In this document: positions 11,904 to 24,894 of the stretch, one piece after another
Layout of the letters: each line of letters opens with the position of its first letter
How positions within the stretch are numbered: the stretch's first letter is position 1
Assembly: GCF_964204645.1 (NCBI RefSeq)
Contig: NC_134030.1
Coordinates: forward strand, 535,855-599,854
DNA length: 64,000 nucleotides
Direction of reading: 5' to 3'
DNA from: Tubulanus polymorphus
Lineage: Eukaryota > Nemertea > Palaeonemertea > Tubulaniformes > Tubulanidae
Position numbers and translations under genes: made by a program
The notes under the pieces: generated by a model
What the model saw: only the letters and a program-made list of their open reading frames with translations
The model's database searches: none
What the model was told of the DNA's origin: nothing

Positions 11904-14900
11904 CAACAGCTACAGGTGTCGAATTCTACCAAAACACGTGAGGCGCGCGCATACTGACGTCATCGTAACCCGGGCGACAGTACAACAATGTCGATATGAT
12001 CGATGCGATTTACATAACCGTTTATATTGTAAACTAATTATCACCTTGGTGACGAGATTTTGAAATGGATGAGACCGCGAATGACACGATAACGGCTTTA
12101 ATTATCGTAATTATGTGTGCGCACGCGTGGTAATGATAGAGATTTGATCGTATTAAAACTGCTCATTTTAACTCCGGTCACGATCGCGTCGTCAAAATCA
12201 AACAGAAATTGATTTCATTTCGTCTCGCATTCGAGGCTACGAGTTGATGAATTATTATTGTCTGTTCTCATAAATCTAAATCGGTTTTGTTTCGTAACGG
12301 GCCATTTATTTAGTCTGCCTAATTCCGACAAAAGGCGGCGTCTATCCGTCATTGTGCGGTGATTTGAGAAATTAGGCATCGAAGATTCTTCTTTTCTTTT
12401 ATTAAAAAAGAAATCCTTATACCCCCCATACAAACAAAAATCATAGAATTTTTTGAATTCATTTAAACCTCTAAAAATGCTTCATAAATGCTTGAATATT
12501 CCCCTATACATGAAATAATTTCCGAAAATAATGAAGGATCTCGGAATCATGTTTCTTTGTCATATTTCTGTAAGTCAGAATATAATCGTTTAAATTGCCC
12601 GGCTTATTTTCGAAGTATATATTGTGTCAACTTGCTTCGTTCTTTTCAATGTAATTTATCCTGAAATAAAATTCTATACAGAGCAGGAAGTGAATGGAGA
12701 AATTAGATTCTAAAAATCCAATTACGGAATAAGAATAAACGAAGGTAAGGAAATTGTTTGGTGATATCATAGTGCTGAAAATGGAGCGAATATTGCATTC
12801 ATGATATCAATGATAAACCAAGATTGATATGAGAAAATTTCATGTTTTTTTAATACTTCGAACGGAAAATTAAAAGTTTTGAATGGTTTTAAGGACGTTG
12901 ATTCACACAAAGCGCGGAACGTGAGGAATTTGTGTGAAAATGAACTATAGTTAAACTACAAGCATCGAGACTTACGTTTGGGTTTTAGGGTCAAATTAGA
13001 ATAAAAGATGGCGGTCGTAAGAAATATGGGAAATATATTTTCTCACAAGATATTTAACAGTGAAATAGACACTGAACTATGCGATAAGATTTGTTCTCAT
13101 GGAAAACTGCAAGCATTGAGTTTACGTTATATTTCAGGGTCAAATTAGAATAAAAGATGGCGGTCATTAGAATTATGGGAAATAGATTTTTTTCACAAGA
13201 GACATCGACACTGAAATAGACAGTGCGCTTTAGTATAGAACGATTGGTTCTCATGTAGAAAATGTACATTACAGATCATTTCTCACAGGACAGACCCCCG
13301 TAAAAAACACCACACAACAAACAACATGTGCACCTTATAGTTCTGTTCATAACTGAAAGAAAGAAAGTGACATCTACCGCATTAACATCGGTTCTTTGTC
13401 GATATTGAGACGCCGAACAATGACGACTATGTGATTTTACGAACGGCTTCAAAAGACAGAATGTCACCTATAGTAACCCTCGCAAGAATGTGAACCTATA
13501 ATCACCTGACACAAACACACATCTATCGAGCTATCTATATAACTCACTATTCTTTACGATAATCGTAAAATTTCAATAGTTTTGAAAGTAATTTGAGTGA
13601 ACGCATTGAAAAAAAAAGAAAACAAGCCGACGTTCTCTCTACATAGCGTGATATTTATGCGACGATTTTCCGATGGGAAAAAACGGCGTGGGTTGTGTTA
13701 GTATTACGAGTATTGTATAGTCCCGACGGCGTGGTTTACGTTCAGGGGAGGAGGGTATCATGGCTGATGGATGTCTTACGTGTGATAAAACCCAACAATT
13801 AAATACACGTTTAAATTGATAAATCATACGTTCGCATTGTTGCGACGACAATAAATTCACAATAGATAATTGATCAGAATTCTCTCTACGTTCAACCAGC
13901 GACGACGCAACAATCGAAATGACGAGTATTTTTTATCGTTGTTGTCATAGATACTTCAACTCATTCATAATGAAAGAATGGTCACGAATTATTTTTATTA
14001 TTATTTTTTTTTATTATTGTTATTATTATTTAGATAAAAAGCCCTCGGTGAGTAATGATTATAATCTTACATTCCATTGATATCATCGACACCTTCCACG
14101 AAATGGATAGAAAGAAATGGTGTGAATTTAGATTCGGGGTTGTATGAAGCCACTGTGGGCTTGTACTACTGTCATGGCTCTCAAACAACTTTCACCAAAT
14201 GAAAAAAAGAGATTTTGAATTGAATGTATGATTAGATTTTGAATTAGTATGAAGCCCATTAAGGGTCTAAAAGTCACTGCTGTCAAGTTTTTGCTTGTAT
14301 TATTTTGTTACACAAAAATATACATTAAAAATGGCTAGAAATATCTTGCTTTGAGATTTTTTTTTAAAAATCGTCAAGTGGGGTGGTTAACCTACTTTGA
14401 AGAATTGGGCGTTTTTACCCAGGGGAATTTTACCTACAACCTATAATACACCGTTGCTTAATTTTCATTTTTAGGTGGGTTTTATATGAAATCTCAAATT
14501 TACGTAGATGATGATAGTGATAACAATGATAATTTCAAAACTCAAAGCACTTTACATTGAAACAATCTCAAAGACATATTTCTGAATCATCAGTTATCAG
14601 TTGTAAAATCGTATATCGTATTATCTCAATATTGTGAGATTCTCTCATAAACAATCTCAAAGTTATCTTGATAATGTGATAATTCATTATTCAACACATT
14701 ATGACATAAAATCACTTTACATTAAAGGAATCTCTAGGATATATTTTTAAACAGTCGGATCGACATTTATCAGTATTTATTGTAAAATCCCAAAGTTATC
14801 TTGATAATGATATCGATAATCTCTGAGAAATATTCCCGAAAATGTCATTTTCAATATTGTGTGAATTTCGTATATACATGTGACTATAGAGACCTCTGAT
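11270..14900. other. Intergenic, no gene recognised
   Basis: AT-rich sequence. It holds a (CAG)n run at 11860-11901 and two diverged ~150-bp direct repeats at about 12987-13110 and 13136-13260 (sharing GGTCAAATTAGAATAAAAGA and ATGGCGGTC). From 14560 to 14830 there are AT-rich imperfect repeats with AATCTCAAAG and TTATCAGT blocks. The short open frames here lack family features or splice context. Confidence 0.6.
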
Positions 14901-14938
14901 CGTCTGCTGATTATAGATTGTGTGTGAAATTTCCCAGA

Positions 14939-15177
14939 TGAATTCTACATCGTCTGCCATCGCGATACACAGGATGTTTCACCCGAACACAACGGAACTC
15001 ACTCTTACAAATCCGACCCCCGAATTACCCAATGTTTTGCAACAAGGCCCCACCCGACTCATCGTGTATCATATAGGCAGTTTGGTCATCTGCCGGTGTG
15101 TACCCTATAATTTCACCGGACACTATGGACGCGTTATAGACGCGTTAACGTACAACAATAGAGTAATAATCGTGTAG
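14939..15177 (+). CDS. Possible terminal exon of an unrecognised gene
   Basis: A good acceptor (GTGTGAAATTTCCCAG) precedes an open frame of about 79 codons that begins MNSTSSAIAIHR and ends ...NNRVIIV at TAG 15175-15177. The C-terminal half (GPTRLIVYHIGSLVICRC, FTGHYGRVIDALTYNN) is not low-complexity and its codon use is coding-like. No partner exons, domain or homologue are recognised. It could be a last exon or a chance open frame. Confidence 0.25.
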
Positions 15178-15344
15178 ACATTGTTGTAATACGTAAACGG
15201 TCCGTGTTGACGTAACGACTCCGACATTTCAACAATAGATTTTATTTTTGTACTAGTGTCACTGGGGAAGTTTGTATTCTGTACTAATTTAGTTTACTAT
15301 GTGGTTGTGTGTATACTGAATGTAGGGTTAGGGGGGGGTTCGCG

Positions 15345-15370
15345 GGGGAGGGGCGGGGGAGGGGGCGGGT
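15345..15370. repeat. G-rich tract
   Basis: Runs of G (GGGGGGG, GGGGCGGGGG) lie within 15328-15368. This is possible G-quadruplex sequence with no gene. Confidence 0.6.
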
Positions 15371-15509
15371 GTACTGAAGGACGCCCCTCTGTTAGAAGGT
15401 GTATTCATTCAGGAATCTGTCCCGTGGTGCTTTACTGACAATCTTTAATTAGTGATGATTTGAATTGCTATCGATGTGTGTCCTGGATAGGAATGGTTGA
15501 TCTTCAGAC

Positions 15510-16992
15510 AATCTACAGCCTGAATATGAGTTGCGGACGATCAGTTTTTGAAAGTGCGCTGAAAAAAAAGTCTAATATCTGGTGTTTATAGTTAGTTCAT
15601 TTTCAATTAGAAATGTCTCAGGTGAAGCACTGAACACATGTGAAGTGTGGACGATCAGTTTCTGAAAGTGTGCTGATAAAATGTCTAATATCTGGTGTTT
15701 GTAGTTCATTTTCAATTAAAAATGTCTCAAGTGAAGCACTGAACACATGTGAAGTGTGGACGATCAGTTTCTGAAAGTGTGCTGATAAAATGTCAAATAT
15801 CTGGTGTTTGTAGTTCATTTTCAATTAGAAATGTCTCAGGTGAAGCACTGAACACATGTGAAGTGTGGACGATCAGTTTCTGAAAGTGTGCTGATAAAAT
15901 GTCTAATATCTGGTGTTTGTAGTTCATTTTCAATTAGAAATGTCTCAGGTGAAGCACTGAACACATGTGAAGTGTGGACGATCAGTTTCTGAAAGTGTGC
16001 TGATAAAATGTCTAATATCTGGTGTTTGTAGTTCATTTTCAATTAGAAATGTCTCAGGTGAAGCACTGAACACATGTGAAGTGTGGACGATCAGTTTCTG
16101 AAAGTGTGCTGATAAAATGTCTAATATCTGGTGTTTGTAGTTCATTTTCAATTAGAAATGTCTCAGGTTCAATTAGAAATGTCTCAGGTGAAGTACTGAA
16201 CACATGTGAAGTGTGGACGATCGGTTTATGAAAGTGTGCTGATAAAATGTCTAATATCTGGTGTTTGTAGTTCATTTTCAATTGGAAATGTCTCAGGTGA
16301 AGCACTGAACACATGTGAAGTGTGGACGATCAGTTTCTGAAAGTGTGCTGATAAAATGTCTAATATCTGGTGTTTGTAGTTCATTTTCAATTAGAAATGT
16401 CTCAGGTGAAGTACTGAACACATGTGAAGTGTGGACGATCGGTTTATGAAAGTGTGCTGATAAAATGTCTAATATCTGGTGTTTGTAGTTCATTTTCAAT
16501 TAGAAATGTCTCAGGTGAAGCACTGAACACATGTGAAGTGTGGACGATCAGTTTCTGAAAGTGAGCTGATAAAATGTCTAATATCTGGTGTTTGTAGTTC
16601 ATTTTCAATTAGAAATGTCTCAGGTGAAGAAATGAACACATGTGAAGTGTGGACGATCAGTTTCTGAAAGTGTGCTGATAAAATGTCTAATATCTGGTGT
16701 TTGTAGTTCATTTTCAATTAAAAATGTCTCAGGTGAAGCACTGAACACATGTGAAGTGTGGACGATCGGTTTATGAAAGTGTGCTGATAAAATGTCTAAT
16801 ATCTGGTGTTTGTAGTTCATTTTCAATTAGAAATGTCTCAGGTGAAGCACTGAACACATGTGAAGTGTGGACGATCAGTTTCTGAAAGTGTGCTGATAAA
16901 ATGTCTAATATCTGGTGTTTGTAGTTCATTTTCAATTAGAAATGTCTCAGGTGAAGCACTGAACACATGTGAAGTGTGGACGATCAGTATTT
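15510..16992. repeat. 109-bp satellite array, ~13 copies
   Basis: Unit blocks are AATGTCTCAGGTGAAGCACT, GAACACATGTGAAGTGTGGA, CGATCAGTTTCTGAAAGTGT, GCTGATAAAATGTCTAATAT and CTGGTGTTTGTAGTTCATTT. Successive minus-strand open frames recur every 109 bp, a shadow of the array. One unit near 16146-16195 has a short internal duplication. Edge copies are more diverged, as is usual in satellites. Confidence 0.97.
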
Positions 16993-18250
16993 TCAGCAAA
17001 CTGTCAAATATATCTGCTGTCGTCCCGATGTTGAGATTGTTGATCGGTTCCAACTCTCGAATTAAGCGTGGGCGACTCCGACTTTTTCAGGTCGACTCCG
17101 AGTTTTTGTTGTTCTTTAAAAAATTCTCATCATAATAAAATAATGCGACCAAAAGCCGCCGGAACCGGAAACGCGTGGGTGACGCGATAATAATTCAGCA
17201 ACAATCGTTCGATCGTGACGTTTGGTTTATCCATCCGCGTGACGTCATTTTTACGATTGACATTGTTGAAAAAGCGTTACGTTCACGACGACGTTTCGCA
17301 AATTATACTTCCGGTTATGTTAACATCCGATTAACGTCCGATCCGGAGACGTCCTTACGTTAACGACGTCATAACGTAAGTGTTCGATACGTTATTCGAC
17401 GTTGTTAAACGTGACTTACGCGTGTTTGTTTACGTTAAACACCCGAACACAACAATGCGAACCGTTATCATTTCAAATTGAACTCGTAAAACGATTATTT
17501 CAGAATCGCGACTCGTGATTGGTTATTTGATTACTTCCGGTTGTCAATTGGCTCCTAATTTTCGCACCTTGTGTTCGATGAAATCCTCGATTGCCAATAA
17601 TGAAAATAAAATTGTCGCTTTCAGATAGATTAATGGTCCCGTAAACTGTGTATGATATGAATATAATTACCGGGGTGTTTGTTGAATTAACGGGATTCGA
17701 ACCCAAATCGTCTCGCGTGTTGCCGTGTCTGTTTCGAGATTAACCCAATTATATCAGCATTGTGTCGTCGTCGTGTGTCGACTTAATTGAAGTAATCAAA
17801 TGAAAACAAGGTGTCAGAGAACAATTCTTTCATGACTGAAAAGAATGTGACTTTATCAGTCTCTGGTTAGATTATCGATATACGATTATCTACTTAAGTC
17901 AAACGATTTTCGACGTAAGCCAAACGTTGCGAAAAATTAGTTTATTAAGTCGAATATCAGACGCCAATACAAACTGTAGAACTGGTCCCGGGGTTGGTTG
18001 CAGTTCCGAAAATTCCATTTCAATAACTGTTTTAGTAAAATCTGAACTCGGGCTCACAACTAGGTTATGAGGTATGGAACTGGGCCCTGAACATCTAAAT
18101 CGCAGTATTTCGATGATAAAGTATTTCTAATAGAATTCAGTGATGGGAGGTGTTTGTGGTATGGTGGCGCATTTGTAACAGATGGCCTCGCGTGTACGCG
18201 CCAGTTTAAATGCTTAAAAACTAAAATCCCTGAAGCTTAGGCTAAAAATC
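16993..18250. other. Intergenic, no gene recognised
   Basis: From 17060 to 17420 the sequence is CpG-richer and full of ACG/GACGT words, with an open frame but no ATG or domain. The rest is AT-rich unique sequence. A single copy of the GGAACTGG-type repeat lies near 18075. Confidence 0.5.
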
Positions 18251-18254
18251 TGCG

Positions 18255-18372
18255 CCATCCCCCTCTCTCTCTCCCCCCCTCTCTCTCTCTATCTCCCTCC
18301 CTCCCTCCCTCTCCCTCCCTCCCTCCCTCCCTCCCTCCCTCCCTCCCTCTCACTCTCTCTCTCTGTCTCTTA
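18255..18372. repeat. CT / CCCT pyrimidine tract
   Basis: Mixed CTCT and (CCCT)n runs. Confidence 0.95.
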
Positions 18373-19440
18373 ATTCCTCGTGGTCGAGTCTTCAGATTCC
18401 CCGGAGGGTAATAATAAAACACGGAATGATAGTGATCGTAGTCCGTCTGACCGGGCGCGTAACCGGGCGTGAAATCGGACTCAGTAACTGAACGGTTCTA
18501 ACGTAGACTATCAGTAGGTCGGATCGGTTTGAGGCTTCAGTCCGTATTTTACGGTTCACTAGTCATTTAGAAATCTATCCTATTTCGGATTGATATTCGA
18601 TATCGTTGAGATCTCAAACCGAGATAAAACTATCAAAACCGGGGCTCGTTCAAAACCTTCTTTTTGTGTCGTTTGAGAATTTTCATTATTCGGGAAATTC
18701 TTCCCGTCGGCAAGTTTTATTTGTAGCTGTGATATTTGATAATTTTTTTTTGTTTGAGGGGGGGGGGGGTGAGAGGAGGGAGAGTGGGGAGTGGGGGGGG
18801 GGGATGAAATCAAACCCGGTTCATATATACGCCAAAGATATAAAATTGTTTGAAGGGGGGGGGGGTGTAAAGAGCCATCGGGATGAAATAACGGAAGCAA
18901 GACTTTTTATCTTGCCTCCATTATTTTAACCCGTTATAGAATCCAAGATATAGAATTGAAATAAAGGAAAATATAATCGTACGTGGTAATCCTATGTGGT
19001 TTATTTTATTATTTATACGTTGAACCCGATGAGACTATTATCGAAATACATTAGCTATTATTGTGGTTTTATGGACAAACATTGTTAGATAAAATATAAA
19101 CCAAAACGGTTATTGGTTCACGTAAGTTAATCTAGAGATTATCCGTCACTATATGGGGGATTATTGGATTATCTCGTATTATTGTGAATTGTGTTAATTG
19201 TTGACGCTGTTACTGCTGATACAGCGCCGCTATCAGACGTTAAATAACGCCACTCACGCAGACACGACGAGTTGAGATCGCGACAAGCGATCAGATTGTG
19301 TGGCGGCGGAGACTGCTCTGTCGTGTACTGTGTACACTGTGCGGTGGTGATGAATCTCTGCGGGGGGTTAATTGAATCTCTATCATGTAGTGAGGAGAGG
19401 AGTCTTTCTGTCAGTTGATTCTAGCTCCTTCTGAGTCTGA
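18373..19440. other. Intergenic, no gene recognised
   Basis: Unique sequence with three poly-G runs (near 18758-18770, 18795-18804 and 18856-18866). No exon with family features is visible. Confidence 0.5.
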
Positions 19441-19965
19441 GCTACTGGAGAGTACTGTCTCCTCTCTCCTCTCTCCTCTCTCCTCTCCGCTCCTTTCCTC
19501 CTTCCTCTCCTCTCTCCTCTTGTCCTCTCCTCTCTCCTCTCCTTCCTCTCCTCTCTCCTCTCTCTCTCTCTCCTCTCTCCTCTCTCCTCTCTCCTCTCTC
19601 CTCTCTCCTCTCCTTCCTCTCCTCTCTCCTCTCTCCTCTCTCCTCTCTCCTCTCTCCTCTCCTCTCTCCTCTCCTTTCCTTCCTTCCTCTCCTCTCCTCT
19701 CCTCCCGTCCTCTCCTCTCTTCTCCTTTCTTCCTTCCTCTCCTCTCCTTCTTCCCCTCTCCTCTCCTCTCCTTTCCTCCTTCCTCTTCTCTATTATCTCC
19801 TATCCTTCTTCTCCTCTTCTATCCTCTCCTCTCTCTCCTCTCTCCTCTCTCCTCTCTCCTCTCTCTCCCCTCTCCTCTCTCCTCTCTCTCTCTCTCCTCT
19901 CTCGTTTAGTCCCTCCTCTCCTTCCTCCTTCCTCTCCTCTCCTCTCTCCTCTATCCTCTAATTAC
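19440..19965. repeat. TCTCC pyrimidine-rich tract, ~520 bp
   Basis: Almost pure C+T on the plus strand with dominant CTCTCCT words. The 164-codon open frame across it is low-complexity and not a gene. Confidence 0.95.
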
Positions 19966-21230
19966 TGCGGCATTGTTCTCGATCTCGCATTGATTTCAGC
20001 ATCAAACGATTTTTGTTCTATCGCTGTTAATTGCCGCAACAGCGAAACTGCAGTTCTTTATCCGTTCCCGATAAGCGATATCACATCCTCACTAACCCCG
20101 GGCCAGTTCCGCTCTGTCTCTGTCTCTTTGTTACTGTGATCCACGCGCCGTAAACTTTCGATTGTTGACGGTTCGAATCCCGATTAATTGACACTATTGT
20201 AACGTGGTGTCCCTGGTTACAGACAATGTCTATTGATAATCACTTTGGTTTAAAATGAAGAAATCTTTAAACACGTACAGTCGTCTGGCAAATTCGTGAT
20301 CTATGTATGATCAATTTAATCAACTTTAAAAAACCAGTCTAATGAATTGTTTTTTTTTGTCTAATCGTGAACGTACAGACCATATAGTAGTAGTTTTACT
20401 GAATCTATCGAATTCTCACTCAGTTTATCATTTATTGATATATCACGCATTAAATGTGATGATATTTCAGCACATCAATTATTGATACATCAAATATCTA
20501 AATTTGATATGATAATTCAGTATATAATATATTGCTCTATTCAGTATATCATTATTGCTATATCAAGTATTTGAGTATTTGATATGACATCTCGATCAGT
20601 ATATTGATATATCAAGTGTTTTAAGGTGATATGATAATTCAGTATATCGTTTATTGCTATATCAAGTAATAATTTGATACGATATCTCAAATACTAATGA
20701 TATTGTATACATATTTATGTTCGCATCAGCGATTTATGAAAACTATATTTATGGGTATAAATCCAGGACAAACAATCAGCCGTAAATAATCGTCATTAAC
20801 AGATAATAGTTACTGATTACTAACATAACGTTAATTACAGTCGATTGTTGCAGTCAGCGGTAACCAGCGGTAACGCTTCGTCCAGCCTCATCCGGTGTAA
20901 AACCGCGCGCGCACCGCGGTTACATTCATCGATATTCATCGATTTCACAAAAGCGTTTGACTCGATTCTCCGGTTAACTTCCGCCTCCACCCGATAAATC
21001 AATATCAATCTCACCCCGTACAGAAAGCAGTATTGACGGGTCGGGAAATAAGTAAAAGAAATCAGTTCTATAACCAGTCGAACAATTTAAGTCATTAGAC
21101 TTAAGACCAGTCTAACAACTTAAGACCAGTCTTCAGATTTAAGACCATTAGATTTAAGTCTCGCTTATGGAACTGGTGCCGGGTCACAAGAAATTGTTGT
21201 TATTCAGTAATCATTCACTATTGGCATGTG
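19966..21230. other. Intergenic with AT-rich imperfect repeats
   Basis: From 20400 to 20710 there are imperfect copies of a TATATCAAGTATTTGATATG-like unit. From 21065 to 21165 there is a cluster of the dispersed GTCTAA repeat. The rest is unique sequence without a recognisable gene. Confidence 0.6.
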
Positions 21231-21231
21231 A

Positions 21232-21420
21232 GGTCGTGGTAACGTCTCGGTAAGCTCTGGTGAGGTTTCATTGAGGTCTCGAGAGGTCTCGGTAACGTCT
21301 CGTGAGGTCTCGGTAAAGCTCTCGTGAGGTCTTGGTGAGGTCTCGTGAGGTCTCGGTAAGTTCTCGGTAAGACCTCGATGAGGTCTGGCGGGTAAGGTCT
21401 CGTGCGAGGTCTGTAAAGTT
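21232..21420. repeat. Short 'GAGGTCTCGGTAA' imperfect repeat
   Basis: About a dozen variants of GAGGTCTCGTGAGGTCTCGG occur in tandem with irregular spacing. Confidence 0.85.
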
Positions 21421-21891
21421 AACTCGATTACGATATTTCTTGCGCAGTATAAGATGTATGAGTTTCACTGTGTCTGTCTGTCTGTGCTGCACGGTTAATT
21501 TACTCGAGGTTTTCTTGACGTTATAAGCGGAATAAATGATCGGGTATTAATCATTATTAGATGACTGGATAATTGGTAGAATTATCCGCGCACATTAAAA
21601 CTGTTTCGAGCCGCGCGCGGGCTCAGTGTACCGACACAGAGAGAGTTATAGCTGCCGTCTGCTAGTGGTGCTGGCTCCTGTCTCTCTTCTCTCCTTCTCT
21701 CCTTCAGTCTCTTTCTCTCTCCCCTCCTCTCCCCCTCTCTCTCTCTCTCTACCTCTCCTTCTCCCTCTAGTCTTCCCCCTTTAATTCGGTAATCAATGAA
21801 CGTGGTTAAACCTGTGATTAAAGTAGGTAAAAAACAACGCAATTAGAAGGTAGAGTCCAGAGTTATATATAGGTCAGAGAAAAAAAGTAGA

Positions 21892-21963
21892 AGGTTCTAC
21901 CGAGACTCGAACTCGGATCGCTGGATTCAGAGTCCAGAGTGCTAACCATTACACCATAGAACC
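21892..21963 (-). tRNA. tRNA-Gln (CTG)
   Basis: The minus strand folds as a full cloverleaf of 72 nt including discriminator T. The acceptor stem is GGTTCTA/TAGAACC. The A box is TGGTGTAATGGTTAGCAC. The anticodon stem-loop CTGGA-CTCTGAA-TCCAG has anticodon CTG. The T arm is CCGAG-TTCGAGT-CTCGG with B box GAGTTCGAGTC. There is no intron. It looks intact and functional. Confidence 0.93.
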
Positions 21964-22114
21964 GATGCATGCCAGCCGAGCAATAATACCCATTGTATAC
22001 AGCGACCCGCTGTGCGAAAGGGGTCATCTCTAATCACTACACATAACTATCTCCTTTCAGATATATATTTGACAATAGATTAGGCATTCGTCGTAGAATT
22101 TAATTTTGCGTTTT

Positions 22115-22412
22115 TCACGGACAGATCCAGGATGTTTAATATATATTCAGTTAGCGGGTTCACACGGGTTTTCCAATGGCTGTTGGTTTTTTAGAGACGC
22201 GCGTCCGCAGGTATCGAGGGTCCGGGGCCTATCTGAAGGACCTATTGCTAGGCTTTTATATACAATAAGTACATTTTATTTGATTTGTTACCCTCTTGTT
22301 CTGGAAAGGAAGATCCTTCAAATATTTCCGGATGCTTTTAGGGGATTGGGGCCGAAACAATGGATGCGCTGGGGACACCCCGGGCAATGTCCTCCCTGGA
22401 TCCACCCCTGCT
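22115..22412. mobile_element. Possible non-autonomous hAT-like element
   Basis: The left end ACAGATCCAGGATG and the right end TGGATCCACCCCTGC resemble CAGNGGTGGATCCAG-type inverted termini common in hAT MITEs. There is no transposase. The ends are imperfect and no clear target-site duplication was confirmed. Confidence 0.35.
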
Positions 22413-22505
22413 TGTACGCAATACCGGTCCACACAGCATCCAGTTCCACAGTTTGCGGTCCTGAACTGTGGAACTGGTTCATCTGACGCCGTTAAACGTC
22501 CCCGC

Positions 22506-22639
22506 AGGGCCCAGTTTCACAAAAAAATTTATCTCAAATTTTTGGTGTAATTGCCATTGGTTACGTCATGTTTTCGATCAGGACAACAATTCAAACTTTA
22601 ACCGCTTTAGGCTTAAACTTTTTCAGGAAACTGGGCCCT
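22506..22639. mobile_element. Foldback MITE, 134 bp, intact termini
   Basis: Terminal inverted repeats AGGGCCCAGTTTC...GAAACTGGGCCCT enclose an internal segment with TTACGTCATGTTTTCGATCA and AACAATTCAAACTTTAACCG. It is the same family as 26633-26765 and the damaged copies at 89-317. It has no coding capacity. Confidence 0.8.
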
Positions 22640-23840
22640 GCTGTTCCACTTTGTTCAAGTCCAGAAACATTTCAAACAATGAAGTTGTTGCGGCGAAAAA
22701 AATGAAATTAAAATTTTGTCTCGGTTTCTGAAGTGGAATTTGAAGGATTCTTCAGAGCGAGAGAGAGGGAGAGAGAGAGAGCGAGAGAGAGGGAGAGGGG
22801 AAGAACTCGATCGGCTTAACGCATGAATACTCGTCTCCTCAGAAGATGCGAACAGTCACAAGCCGATGTATTCATCCGCAACGACGTCGTTCGGTAACAG
22901 AGAAGACGAAACCGGAAGTCTCTACGCATCATTTAGGATCGCTACACAATTCTGCTCACGACGACTCGATATTTGAATGTAAAACGGCCGTGATTGTTAA
23001 GATGATCGTCTGCCGCCTCTCGATCGCGTGGTTTTACGTATAACACGCCATTTTATCCAGGCTTAAATAACGCTTAATCGTTTCTATTACCGTCGATTAT
23101 CTTCAATTCCGGGTGTAATTTGGTCGGTTAACAATCGCGGCGGTTTCGAGTGGGTTTTTTGTTCCAGTTGGGGAAACACGACCGTAGAGACAAGAGAGAG
23201 AGAGGGAGAGAGAGAGGAGGAGAGGAGGAGAGAGGAAGAGGGGAGAGAGGATGGAAGAGTTACTCAGTGTTTATTATCAAAGACGTTAGCGAGTATTTTA
23301 CATTGTTGCGGCGTGAATTAGCTGATATTTTGTCCTTGTCACTAAACGCGTTTCTCGCACTTAATGCGTCACGTTACGCGGACCTATTGTTATTAGATTG
23401 TGGTTGATTCTATTTTATAACGGACTGATAAACTGTCTACTGTGTTTCCCCGAGGGCTGATGCTGTGTAGAGATTGGGCTAATTTTTCACTTGATTCTCA
23501 GCCGCGCTGAAAACGAAACTAAGTCAAACAAGGTTGCAATCTAAGTCCAATGATGTTCTGAAATTTTGTCTCGTAAAATTAGGAAAGATGCCAAATGCCG
23601 TCTATGGTCCCGGCTTAAATCGAAGACTGGTTTTAACTTAGCTATCATAACAAGAACTAAGTCGTGATGGAAGCTATTTGAGCTTAAACGGGTGTCATAT
23701 TGTAAGATTGGTTATAGAACCAAAATTATCTTAGACTTGTCTTAAGTTGTTAGATTGGTTATAGAACCAAAACGAGCTTAAACTGGTCTAGGTTTTGAAT
23801 TAGGAGACACTGAATATGTTTCGACTGGTCTCGGCTGGTT
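22640..23840. other. Intergenic, no gene recognised
   Basis: GA microsatellites lie at 22756-22800 and 23188-23250. Unique sequence lies between. A GTCTAA/GGTTATAGAACC dispersed repeat cluster occupies 23690-23795. Confidence 0.55.
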
Positions 23841-23846
23841 TCGACT

Positions 23847-23930
23847 GGCTGCTGCTGCTGCTGCTGCTGCCGCTGCCGCTGCCGCTGCCGCTGCCGCCGC
23901 CGCCGCCGCCGCCGCCGCCGCTGCTGCTGG
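23847..23930. repeat. (GCT/GCC)n trinucleotide repeat
   Basis: About 27 consecutive GCY triplets. On the minus strand they read as Gly/Ser runs, but no gene context supports coding. Confidence 0.95.
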
Positions 23931-24820
23931 TGGGCCTCGCGATTTCTAATGAATGTTTCGAATGACGATGACAGAAGAAACTCGTGAACGGATGGTGTTG
24001 AGTTGTTGATCGGGTGTTGAATGTTGTCGGGTTGGTGTCAACTTCGCGAAAATCTCGGTTCGGTGTCAAATCTCGCGAGAATCACGCGTATGTCCCGATC
24101 GTGAAAATTACCTATAATTATCGGCTAATTTTAGTTTCAACACATCGAACTCACACCGGCTTAAATCTCACAACTTTGTGTCACACTCAATTTTACACCG
24201 AGCAAGTTCCAACTTGAAGTAATCAGACTGAATTCTGTTTAAAGCCCCCTTGTCTATCTACATTTATCAGTCAAATTCTCCGCAACAAACACGCCTTGTC
24301 ATAAATTTATTGATATTGAATCTGTTTAAATTTTCTTCTATGACATCACCAACGTCGCTGCATCACGATGTGATGTACAAGGGACCTCCATTTATCGCGG
24401 TCTACAGTAAGTTCCTCAAGGAAAGTTAATGTTTCGCTTGGTGTCAATTTAAGAGTTTAAGTTTAAGACAGCTTAACGATTTAAGTGTCCATGGTTACAT
24501 AATCTTCCTGTTACATTATTGATTTTCCTTTAAGCTTCTGTTATGTGAATGATATACGTATCTGTTAAAAACTAGAGAAAAATGTTATACATTTTTGAAA
24601 TCGAATAAATTCAAGAAAATATGGACGCCAAAACACGTGATTTATCTGTTTGTATAGAGGGCGTGGTTTCGTCTATTTCCGCTTGCTGTTGATCGCTCCC
24701 TCTGATGCCGAATCCGATCAAAGTCTATGTTTCTTCGGTTTTGAAAACTGATCTTCAATGTTTCAATGTCTAAAGGAATGATTCGTAAGATACAATTTGA
24801 TAAATGAGATTTGAATATAT
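23931..24820. other. Downstream flank of the GPCR gene
   Basis: Unique AT-rich sequence that may include the GPCR 3'UTR on the minus strand. No other gene is seen. A short CAACACCAGACGGCGC duplication lies at 24842-24890. Confidence 0.5.
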
Positions 24821-24894
24821 TGTTTTGATTTGTTGGTGCAACCAACACCAGACGGCGCCCTGTTCATAAAACCAACACCAGACGGCGCTCGGGT

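Noticed and set aside
15618-17053. Series of ~68-residue minus-strand proteins
   Set aside because: They recur every 109 bp and are shadows of the satellite.
17175-17363. 62-residue plus-strand frame in a CpG-rich region
   Set aside because: No ATG start, no domain, no convincing splice context.
19415-19909. 164-residue Ser/Leu/Pro frame
   Set aside because: Low-complexity translation of a pyrimidine tract.
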